A stretch of DNA of 64,000 nucleotides from Limnomonas spitsbergensis (lineage: Eukaryota > Chlorophyta > Chlorophyceae > Chlamydomonadales), in NCBI GenBank assembly GCA_037349105.1, contig JAYJMM010000114.1:496001-560000 (forward strand), in the 5' to 3' direction. Position 1 is the stretch's first letter; each line of letters begins with the position of its first letter. Below the pieces are notes generated by a model. It saw only the letters and a program-made list of their open reading frames with translations, was not told where the DNA came from and did not search any database. The position numbers and the translations under genes are program-made. Shown here one piece after another: positions 19,711 through 30,300 of the stretch.

Positions 19711-20199
19711 ACCACGCAACGTCTACCGTCGGGCATGAGTCTCATCAGCACTCCTCCCCTCTCTGATTCCCACTGGAATGGAGCGGCCCTGTGCTGTACC
19801 CTGGTCTGCTCTCCTAGCTCTGTTCCCGGAGCATGTGTTTTCTCGCGGAGAAACCGCAACACAGGCTCATCTGCCCAAACATCTACTCTGGCCGACGGTC
19901 CTGCAGGACATCCTGGAGGGTCTTTCTCACCCCCTTTGTCCCCGTTCACATCGCTGCCAGCATCTGCTTTTGCCACAGGCGCGTTTCCACCTGGTTCTTG
20001 TGTTGCGTCGGCCCAATCTGCCGCAGCAGATTCTCCCAGGCACTGCCTGTACGACGCGGCCACTTCCCCACTGCCAGAGCACGCGTCTCCTGCGGTAGCA
20101 AGGGCGTAGTGGCTGGACATTAAAGCTGCACCAAGCGCAGGGTACCTGTCCGGACCCGGCAGCTGTGCTCTGCGCCTCAACTCCTCTGGTATGATTTTA
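19711..20199 (-). pseudogene. E1 linker between methyltransferase and integrase
   Basis: Continuous frame with no recognised domain. The segment ACSGSGEVAASYRQCLGESA (about 20090) recurs in E2 (ACSGSGEVAATYRQCMGESA, about 24400), where it marks a deletion junction. Confidence 0.7.
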
Positions 20200-21190
20200 G
20201 CACACTCGAGCGCTACATTGAGCCATGCTCCCAGTGCCCACGAATCCATGCACCTGCCCAGGGCTGCCCTCCTGGCAGCCTTTGGGAAGTCTGGGCGTGG
20301 CATTGTGGACCCCACAGCGTACCCCATGGCACGTTCACGTTCATTTGCATTGGGCTCCTGTAGGTCCCCCATGGGTCTGTACACCATCCCGTTTTGCCCG
20401 TTCCTGAAAGAATATGATGCGGGAGTTGCCATCAAGCAGGGCAGCACCCTCCTGGGCTGTCCTGTCACATTGATGCGATACCCCCCATTGTCTGGGCATG
20501 CGACTACCTGGGCCTTGCTGCCCTTGTCCAGAATGTCGTCTACGACTCCCCTGTGGGGCCTTTCCGACGCACAAATCACATACTCAATATCTGCTGCTGG
20601 GGCGATATTTCCCCAAAATTTGCGCGTGCGATGGGCGTAAGACCCCACCTGCGCCGCATCGAACAGTGCAGGTGTCCCCAGGACCCTGCACACCTCATGA
20701 AAAGCATCCACACTGGCCTTCGCACTCCTCTGATTTAACTGCATCGCTACATTTTCAATCAGGTATGCGGCGGCCTAGGCCTCTGCAGGATCTGCAATGT
20801 GTCCAACAGCTTGACTAACGGGAAGAAAGACTTGCTTCTTTCCCCCGCGAGCCCACGCCCCTTGCCTGCTGACGAGAGATCCTGGCACTCCCAGCCTGTT
20901 ACCATGAACCACTGGCGCCCGTCCTGGGCGCCTGCCCCCTGGAGGTGCTCCGCCGTAATGGCATACACATCTTGGGGCAGCGCTCTGAATGCCTCATCAA
21001 ACGCTTTGACTGGGAGCAACTGGGGATACCGCTTGAGCAACTGCACCAGGCGACCCCCAGCGATCTCCCTCACTTCCTCACTGATATCAGCATACAGGTA
21101 CCGCACCACTGGGATAACTGCCCTGAGAACCATTTCCAGTCCCGAGCACATACCTCCAAAGGGCTCGAAAAGGACCACTCCCTCTGCCTC
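20200..21190 (-). pseudogene. E1 C5-cytosine DNA methyltransferase domain
   Basis: Lies between RNase H and integrase. Motifs in order: I, VVLFEPFGGMCSGLEMVL (about 21175-21125); II, YLYADISEEV; IV, VTGWECQDLSSAGKGRGL (about 20902-20850) with the catalytic Cys but ECQ in place of the usual PCQ; VI, YLIENVAMQ (about 20765-20740); VIII, VGSYAHRTRKFWGNI, very like the DNMT3/DRM AHR.R.FWGN signature; X-like, ANERERAMGY and ALGRCMDSWALG. A one-base shift near 20765-20775 separates motifs IV and VI. The enzyme would transfer a methyl group from AdoMet to cytosine in DNA. Cytosine methyltransferases captured by retrotransposons have been reported in charophyte gypsy and dinoflagellate elements; I know of none described in a chlorophyte element like this. 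Confidence 0.87.
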
Positions 21191-21767
21191 CATGGTCCGC
21201 ACAGCCTGGACCGGCAGGCACATTGTGTCCACTCCTGCATGTAAGTGAGGTGGCGTCACCCGAGGCAGGTCAGACAGTACATCACTGATCATATTCCTGG
21301 CTCGCTCCTGGTAGCTGAACGCCTGCTCTGCCGTACTGACAGGCTGCGCCTGCTCATCATCCTCAGTGGCGGCAGAGGATATCTCCTGCCCCACCGAGGC
21401 TGTCACGCAAGCTGCCTCTGCAGCCCGCAACATTTGTACTCTCCTTCTTCCTTCCTGCGCCATGCGCACCATCTGGTCTGCATGCCACTGGTTTACTCTG
21501 CCCAACCCTGTGAGCAAAGCTACATGCTTTCCACTCGCCTCCCCCTTGACTGCTGGCTCGGGGGCGGCTGTATCAAGCCTGGCCCCCGTGCGATCAGCTG
21601 AGGACGGGAGAGGTGACCTAGACGGGATGTCCGCATTCTGGTGGCATGCTCCTGAGCGGTGGACAATGGTAATGTCCAGCTCTTGGAGCATGAGAGCCCA
21701 CCGAGCGTGCTGGCCCACCAACGTTTGGTTGTGCATGAGGTAAGTGAGCGGCTCATGGTCAGTGATG
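21191..21767 (-). pseudogene. E1 RNase H end and linker, downstream of the E2 insertion
   Basis: Starts ITDHEPLTYL, the direct continuation of the RNase H frame broken at 38001, then GQHARWALMLQELDITIVHR and NADIPSR, standard gypsy RNase H/connection motifs. A linker of about 130 residues leads to the methyltransferase. Confidence 0.85.
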
Positions 21768-21771
21768 AGAT

Positions 21772-21992
21772 TGTCGCACCATAAAGCAGTAAACGCGCCA
21801 ATATGGTAAACTCCGTAATCTCCGGTAAAGGCGCCTTAGAGAGGTATCCTTCTACTCACAAACAGGCTCCTTGTACTTCAGACAAGAGCTGTTAACTGGC
21901 TACTGTAAGGTTCAGCCCTAGCAGGAAGTCTCTCTGCCTAGGGGTAAGTCTGGGTGTCCCTGTCTCGTGGGTACCGCCCCTACTACTTCACT
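21772..21992 (-). repeat. E2 terminal repeat B2 (221 bp)
   Basis: Outer 3' end of E2; identical by eye to B1 (22622-22842). Confidence 0.92.
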
Positions 21993-22619
21993 CGCGTTGT
22001 GCGCTTCAGGTCCGTGGCGGACTTCTCCCTCACGACAGTGATGGGCGCCTACGGGCAGACTTCGTGACTACTCACTGGCTGCGGGTGCTCAACGAGTTAA
22101 GCTGCTAGATTTGTATTTGTATGTCAGGCAATAGCTAGGGTTGGCGCAGGCCTTCAGGCTGTCTGGTCGCGAACCAGCTGGGCAATCAGGTGCACTTACC
22201 GCGTCGCACGCGGTGAGGGTACGGGATCGTAGACTGCGAACTGCTTGTTCGGCAGGGATCTCGTTCCTCAACTGAGGTCTTGTTCTCTTGCTATCTCAGC
22301 GGAAGCTGAGGTAGTCTTGACTTGTTGTAGGTACTGACTTAAGGTACAACTCGGGTCTCACGCACTGGGTGACGGCCGGGGCTTGTTACAGAAGAGGTCA
22401 GTCCTTTTGAAAGGGACGAAGTAACTAGTTTAGGCAATTGCCGGGATACAGGGACCCGGCAGGCCCAATTCAAAGTACGGGACAGCTAAACCCCTGGCGT
22501 AAGCGGGTTTCTAGGTTCCTATTCAAATAAGGAGGATCCGCAGGGAAGCTGCGAAGCCTCCGAGGTCGCAAACTGCGGCCTAAACGGTTTTGGCACGTAT
22601 ACCGTAATATACCGTGACA
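21993..22619 (-). repeat. E2 terminal repeat A2 (627 bp)
   Basis: Matches A1 (37370-37996) at all but one position by eye. It joins B1 through GC at 22620-22621, making the palindrome GACAGCTGTC. Confidence 0.92.
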
Positions 22620-22621
22620 GC

Positions 22622-22842
22622 TGTCGCACCATAAAGCAGTAAACGCGCCAATATGGTAAACTCCGTAATCTCCGGTAAAGGCGCCTTAGAGAGGTATCCT
22701 TCTACTCACAAACAGGCTCCTTGTACTTCAGACAAGAGCTGTTAACTGGCTACTGTAAGGTTCAGCCCTAGCAGGAAGTCTCTCTGCCTAGGGGTAAGTC
22801 TGGGTGTCCCTGTCTCGTGGGTACCGCCCCTACTACTTCACT
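22622..22842 (-). repeat. E2 terminal repeat B1 with adjacent polypurine tract
   Basis: On the minus strand it is preceded by GAGGAGCGGGGGGG (about 22843-22857), the likely primer for plus-strand DNA synthesis. In a conventional element this would place the start of U3 at B1. Confidence 0.88.
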
Positions 22843-22857
22843 CGCCCCCCCGCTCCT

Positions 22858-23600
22858 CAGCGTTAAGCCTATCGGGCATGCGCTAGGAGCCGGAAAAAGG
22901 GGTCGGTACTGTTAGGAAGAAATTTCTGGCAATATGTACACCTCAGAAAATCAAAGTATCAAAGCAAATCTGCCTGGTTCAGGCCTGCTACATGCATCTG
23001 CCTGGTTCAGGCTATATACATAAATCTGCCTGGTTCAGGCCGTCCAAACGCATCTGCCTGGTTCAGGCTTTCTTCAAAGCAAAATTCACATAATCTCTGC
23101 AAGCAATGCGCACATACTGCGCGTCATTCTAAGCATCTCAGTTGCTCATCACTAAACTTGGCTGTTAATCAGAATCATCAGACCAGGCTAAGTATATCCG
23201 CTGCTCTCGCCCCACTGCGCCATAGACGCCTGGTCTTTTAAGGCCACAGGAAATGTGCGCCGCAGCAGCGGCTTCTGCCCCCTTGGTTACTATAACTACT
23301 CCACAAAATCAAGTCTTGTTGTCCATGCTCCCGCATATGTACCACCGCAGCCTCGCTGCTGCGGCTCTGGAGAAACAAATTTTCATAACCCGTTGCTGCT
23401 CTAGGTCTTGTCGCCACCTAGCATAAACAGCCATTGACTCGCTGGCTTCTGGACCAGCATCTGCCGCGCACTAGGACCAGGTGCGCTGTGCCTGAAAGCG
23501 TCTTCTGCTGCACAGCCTCTGCCCTTTCCTGTCGGTTGCGGTGTGAGTACCGTCACATGCTCAGCAGCCTTGCCGCTCTGGGCTCGGCCTTCTATGAGGT
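22858..23600 (-). other. E2 3' untranslated region with hairpin repeats
   Basis: Four copies of ATCTGCCTGGTTCAGGC lie at about 22968, 22998, 23025 and 23051; each can form the stem GCCTG/CAGGC with loop GTT. A larger inverted pair ACCAGGC...GCCTGGT flanks about 23181-23235. No coding signal is seen. Confidence 0.75.
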
Positions 23601-24370
23601 TCAGGTATCGGTGCACCCTTCAAGTGCCGATTCCTCCTCCTCCTTCGCTGCTTCTTTGGCCACCTTGGCCCGTCTGGCAACTGCCCTCGGGGTGACATTG
23701 GCCTCTCCCCGGCCAGTGGTGTACGAGATGTCGTACAACCCGTTCGCCATTGGCCTTGCGATGCCCCGCTCCATTTGCCGCGTAGCTGGGTTGGTGGCCA
23801 TAACCTCCACCTCAGGCCTATCCATGATGTCGGCATCCGGGGCCGCCCTGGCTGCTGCCCTGGCAGCTGGGCTTGGCCGCCCCTGGACGGCTGTGCTGCG
23901 CTCTGGCTCTGCAGCGGGCCCTGCTATCTCAGCTGGCCCAGCGACCTTGTCGTCCGGCTGGCACCGTGGGCACAACCAATCGCCCTCAGGCACCTCATCA
24001 AGAGCTGGTACCAAGCAATCCATGTGCCAACCCGCAACTGGCAGCGCCTCTTTGATCCTAGCCACTCTGGCCAGGAGTAGGTCCGCTGCCTCCTCTGCTG
24101 TTGCCACCTTGGCGGTGCTCCATAGGTCCGCCCCCACTCTGGAGGGGAACGTGGGTCGTTGCCCAAACAGGACCTCGTATGGCGCCATGCGCGTGGCCTG
24201 CTGCGGCGAGCAGCGGAAGCCCAGCGCCACCCATGGTACCATCTTGTCCCAGGACTCGTCGCTGCTGCCCTCCTGGCAGCACTTGCGCAGTCCTGTCTTG
24301 AGAGTCTGGACTGCCCTCTCTGACAGCCCGTCTGCCTGGTTCCTGCGCTGCATCTGCCCAATCTGCCGCA
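23601..24370 (-). pseudogene. E2 remnant of integrase end and PHD half
   Basis: In a different frame from the long E2 frame: ADGLSERAVQTLKTGLRKCC (last catalytic region of integrase), WVALGFRCSPQQATRMAPYE, then KEALPVAGWHMDC, where a deletion joins the integrase C-terminus to the second half of the PHD finger, then the same Ala/Arg-rich tail as E1. The first two catalytic Asp residues and the first half of the PHD finger are missing. Confidence 0.85.
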
Positions 24371-27300
24371 GCTGATTCTCCCATGCACTGCCTGTACGTC
24401 GCTGCCACCTCCCCACTGCCAGAGCACGCGTTCCCTCCAAAGGGCTCAAAGAGGACCACCCCTTCCTTCTCCATGGTCCTCACAGCCTGTACCGGCAGGC
24501 ACGCTGTGTCCACCCCCTGCGTGCCGCAGTAGCCTGGCAGGTCTTCCATGGAGTAAGCGAATGCTCCCTGGCGGTCCCTGAGGCTCTGCTCGAGGGACGC
24601 CTGCTGCTCCTCCGTGAAGTCAGGGTGCTTGCCCAGCAGCCATCCTTCTTCAGTCTTTACATATTCCGAAGGTGGTTCAACCACACCTCCTGGCTGGAAC
24701 ATGTCGATCATCTCTGCTGCCTGCGGGTCGTCCTCCGCGGCTGGTGCTTCCCCCTCGGTGCTGCTGTTGCGCTGCCAATCCTCCTGCTGGCTGTAGGCGC
24801 CCCCTGCCCCGCTGGCATCCCCCAAAGAGATGACAGCCGGCGGGCGCAGCCAGCCTGACGTAAGCTTTGCTGCCGCCTCCTGGCTGGACACAAAAGCACC
24901 CTGGCTGGCTGTAAATCCCCCTCCACGGACGCCCTGCTCAGTGGCCCTTGCACCCGGGATGCACGCTGACAGCAGTAGCCACACCAGCAACAGCTGGAAT
25001 GCACCCGTAAGCATTCCCTTGAAAGCTGTACAGGTCAAGAGTCCCCTGCCTGCTGGCGGCTGCCGCCCAGCAGGCGGCTGTTGCCCTGCTGGCTGCGCCA
25101 ATAACGGTTCAGCATGTGGCCCTGGCCTCAACTGCTCTGTGGCCCATGTGATCTCCAGCTCCACCCGGCTGATCCTGCCTGGCTGGCAAGGGCAATCCCT
25201 GCCCGGCCTGCTGCCGCGATCCCTGTCTGCAGCCTTCCCCTGCGCCTTCCTTGCGCGGCGCATAGCCTTTTTTGACTTCTTCCCCTGAAGCTCGGCTGTT
25301 TCCGTCCAGGCTGCGTCGGCCCCTACTGGCCGCGCCTCTGACTGAAATCCCCTGCAGCGCTTGGCCTGCTGCCCCTGTTCGATTCTGTCTGCCCTGTCTG
25401 CTGGCAACTGCCGCCTTCTGATGGCTTCCAAGGGCGCGTCCCCGTCTGGGCAGTCCTTGGTCTGGTGGCCAATCTGGGCGCAGATGAGGCACCTGCCTGC
25501 CCTCTCCCCTGGGTCTGGGCAGGCGTGATAGTCGTGCCCATGCCTGCTGCTTCGCAGGCCTGGCTCCCTGGTAGCTGACCCACGGCCCCCTGCTGGATGC
25601 GCCAAGTCACTGCATTTATGGCATGCCCACACTCCTCTGCGGGTGCCGCCAATGCTCCTAGTGCCGGCACACGCCCCGCAGGCTGTACCGCCACACGTGC
25701 AGCACTTCCTGCCGGTCCCTTCCTCTAAGCTGATCATGCAGCCCAGGCACCGCTGGGGCATGCCTGCGACAATTCTGCCCGGTGGCTCCCTGCTGACTGT
25801 TATGCCGCTGGTTAGGCTGCAAGCTCCACGGGCTGCGCCTCTGCCCTGGCTCTCTGGCCTGGGTGGGTGCCGCACTGGTGCCTGGCTGCTGGCGGGTCCT
25901 ACCCGGCGGCCCATGCCGCCTGCTGCTGCCTGTGCATCCCTGTCGCCCTGCTCATCGCCTGAGCTAGCGCTGTCTGTTTCTGCACCCTGTATGCACATAA
26001 GCCCGGGGGTATTGCTTGGTCGCCACAACACCCCCTGCCCTTCTCGGGTGCTAACCCATTCTGCAAGCTGGCGCTTCACTACCCTCAGGTTGAGGTAAAT
26101 GTCATCGGCGTACACCAGAGCCGCCTGCTCTCGTCCCCTGCCGCTGACCCATTTGGCCGCGCCTCTGAGTTGGCGCAATCTGCGAGCCAACCCAGTTTGC
26201 AACTGTCTGATGGCTGCTTGAAGCCCCACTTCTAGCAAACCTGCTCCCTCCAGGAGCCCAGTCATCATGCTCAAGTGTATTGCTATGGTTCCGGTATCGT
26301 CCTCTTCAGGCTCTACCGCTATCCCTTCAGCTTTCCTCAGCCGGTATTGCAGGATATGCCTGGCCACCCGCAGTCCCTCCAGCTGGCTGTCTGACTGCGC
26401 CCTGGCATCGTCCAAGCCTTCCCCTGCTGAAGAGTCTCCGTCACTCCGCTCCTCAAGGCAAGCCTGCCAATGAGCGGTGACTGCCGGTGAAACCTCGTCT
26501 ATGAGTGCAATCATACTGACGCCCAGTTCCCTCTCCAGGTCTTCCAACGCCTGGTTGTACTGCCACATCCTGGGATCTGGACTCTGCCCTGGCAACGCTC
26601 TGATTTTGAACCTCATGCTGGACCAGGCCACGGCTGCGCTGCTGTTGACCAGCTCCTGGCCCGTCTCATACAGGCCCATCTCTTCCCTCCTCTGCTGATC
26701 AAGCCGCTCTAGACAATTCCCCAAGGCAGACTTCCAGCGCTGAGTGCTGTACGAGGCGGGATCCCCCCAAGGGTCCCTTGCCACTGGCTGCACCGGCTCA
26801 TTCATTTGTCTGTCCCTTGACCTGTTGCTGTCGGGCCTGGCCTCCGCTGTTACCAAGGAAGCCGCCATGGGCAGGACCGCAGCATGCCGCCGGTTCTTCC
26901 TCAATGCCGGCAGGTGCTCCCCTAGCTCAACCTCCCACTCGCGGTTGCGCCTTGTTTCCTCAATGGCGGCTCTCTCCCAACTTCCATTGCTCATCCACTG
27001 TTGCTGCAGCTGCTCCATTGACTCTTCGAAGCTCTGCTCTGGACACTCTGGTCCTGGGTATGCTGAGGCTGACTCCCCCGGCATGTCTGCACTCCTGGCC
27101 ACTGGCCAGCCGATGCTGATCACGCCCACAGGCAGCTGGGGGCTGCTTGCCCCATACTCCTCATCTGACTCTGAGTCAGCCACCAGCGGTGGCAACCCCT
27201 CCAAGGGGTCTTCTTTCTCCCCACCTGGTAGGCTCGTGCCCCACTGGCCTGGATCCTCTCCCTTGCTGAACCCCTGGTTCCTGTTGGCAGGGTGTCCTGC

Positions 27301-30300
27301 TATCAATCTGCGTTCGCTGTTGTCCTTCGGAACACTGGTTCCGCCGCAGCTACCCGAGGGCGTCCGGGACTCTGCCCGGTCCCTGGTTTCCGCTGACGGT
27401 GCTGCCAGTTCCTGGTCAATTGCTAGCCACACCCACTCTGATGCTGTTGCACCTAGTGTAGTGACGAAAGCTGCCTGAAACGGCACACACGGCCCTGGCT
27501 GCTCTGAAGACTCTTGGGACCCCTCACTACTGTCAGGGTTGGGGTCCCATCTGCGGGCACCCCACCTGCCGATCCTCCACTGACCCAGCGCTGGCTGGTC
27601 CCTCAGCTCCATCAGCTCTTCCTCATAGGTTCCTGATCCCACTCCCCTGAACAAAGGGTGCAGCGTGCGCACCCCTGCTGGGTGCGCCTGCTTCCACAAC
27701 TGCACCGTCACGGCGTTAGCCTGCCAGTGAGGCGTCACGCTGCTGGCCCTGTCCTCCTGCCAGGCCTTCCTCTCCTTGCGTACCCACTGCTGCACGCAGT
27801 CCTCCAACCGTTCTAGCGCGAACGGCGAGCGCGCCAGCTCAAACTCCCCCTCCCACATGGATCCGCTGTCGGACGCTGGTCTCGCCCCGTATGGCCATGT
27901 GGGGCATTCAAACTCCGCAGGCGCCCACTGCGCTCCCACGCTCCATACCTCCTGCATGGCTGCCGACATTTGGTCAGGCAGCATGGTCCTTTGCAGCACC
28001 ATCATCATGATGGTCCACACTGCTGGATCTGCACCCCTGGCGTACTCGTGCGCGTGGAACTCTGCTTCCTCTACATTGGCACATCTGACAATGGCTACGT
28101 TCCCCTCGCTCCTTGCGAAGAAGAACACCGGCATGTCATTCCTGGAGGCGTGCATGTGGATCCACGCCTCTGACACCGGGATCTCTTCCTCCTGCACCTC
28201 CTCATAGTAGTATGACGCGGCCCGCTGCACTGGGATGGCTGCCCTGGCGTCCCCCGGCGCCAATCCCCATGGCACAGCCTGGCCTGCTACCACCCTGGGT
28301 ATGAGGATGGCTGCCTCGATGATATCCTCAATCCTCCTGGGCTTGCCCCCATGGCAGAGCCCCGCGCCGTCGTAGGTTCCCTCGGCCGCCTCACTGCTCC
28401 TTCCATACGTCCCTGCAGCCACTGCCTGCACGGGCACGTAGAAGGCGCACTCCCTCAGGCTGGGGTGTCCCAGCAAGCTGTGGGCACAATGCTGCGCCCA
28501 AGGCGCGCTCATGAATCCCAGCTGCGCCCCTTGCCAAACGCCATCGGTGCGCACGCTGTCGGGCACCTCCCATCGTGCCATGTCCGCAGCGCTCACCGCT
28601 GTTATTCCCTCTTGGCACACCAGGCGCACGGCTCTGTCTACGCATTGTAACCAGACGGGATGCCGCCACTCTCGCTGCATCAACTCAGCCATCACTGTGC
28701 TGGGCTTGATGTACCCCTTGAGAGCTACGATCAGCAGTACTGCCGTAACTGCATCCCATGGGAACACCAGCCTGGCTACTGCCTGCATGGCTGCCTGCCT
28801 ATTGACGCACACTACCTCACGGCTAGGCAGCAGCCTGTGGTTTTGGATCCTGCAGATCCCATCCTGGGCATCCTCTGGCACTGTGAGCATCGCCTCAGTA
28901 TCCGCTGATCCTGGCAGCTCGTCTCCCAAGCGATACCACTGCACGAAGCTCCTGCCCCCTGGCTGGCCCGGCGGTATAGGCCTGGGCTGGGCATGCTCCC
29001 TGTCGCTGGCTTGTTCGCGGTGGTCCTCACCGTCCTGGTCATAAGCTGTATCCTCGTCCCTTCCGGCGGACCACCTGTCGCTGACACCCCTGCTGGGCGG
29101 GCCACTGGCCGCCTCCCCCCATCCTCCAGGGCTGTACCTGGAGGTGGTGCAGCAGTGGTTTCTAACGGGTTCTGCCGTATTGCCACCCGAGCTCCCCGTT
29201 GCGGCTCCCTGAGCCTCTCGGTGGCGACCAGTCCTGCTGACTGACACCTGAGCCCTGGCGGCTGCCCCGTTTGCCGCGCTTCCGATGTGCAGCGGTACCT
29301 CCGGGGTGCCTGGGCATGGTAATACAGACCCTTGGTCAGGCATGGGCGTGTCCTCCCGTGAATCTGACCCCCTATCGGAGTTGGCTGAGCCATCCTCACT
29401 GGGACTGGCCTCCCCCTCCTCATCATTGTGCTGGTGCATATCCGCCTGTGCTCCCCTGTTGGCGTCATTCATATTATCAAAGTGATCTGACTGCTCCTCT
29501 ATCAGAAACCTCTGCAACATGTTGGGCCAATCCTCACAAGGGGCTGGGCACCCCCTGCGCTGGAGGTCCCTCAGGACCCACCCTGCATGGTGGATGGACT
29601 TGGCTGATCCTGCGGGCATAGTGCCGTAATGGTTCATAGCCAATGACTCCATCACCACCTTCCAATGGTGCTTCTGAAGGGGCACCTGCCCTTCTAGCAC
29701 CCACTGGGTGTCCCCTGGTACCTCTGCCACCTGGTTGCTCTGAACCTGGGCTGTGCCGGCGGCCTGATCAACCCCCCCATGGATCGATACCAGGCACGTG
29801 TGCCTTGCGAGACCCTCCCACCTGGGCGCCTCTTGCATCACTGTGCCCTGTCGGCCTGGTGGTCCTGGCAGCTCACTCTGGCTTGCAGCAGCCTTCTGCG
29901 CTTTCCACTCCTCGAAGGAGGTACGCTGCTCGGCCTCGTAGGCCCTCCTTAACCTGTCCTCTGGACCCTCCAGGCTGTGGCCTGGTCCATCAGCCCTCAC
30001 ACCCCTCTCTGGGCCGGCTGGGACCCTAGGCTTGTCCAAGCGGCCGCTGCTGCCCGCCATCACCGACCTCCAGTCTGGGCATGCGCTGGCGAAGTGCCCT
30101 GGCTGATGGCACTTGAAACACACTCCTCCATCTCGGGGTCCCAGGTGGGCTGGCTTGGCTATCCGTCCCTGTCCAACCGTGGCCCTGCCCGGCGGACTTT
30201 GGTCAGCTGCCCTCCTCCTGTCTTGTTCTTGGTCGCCCTTTTTGAACGATCTGGCCAGGCTCCCTGAGCCTCGCTCTAGGGAACGGCCTCGGGGCATGCT

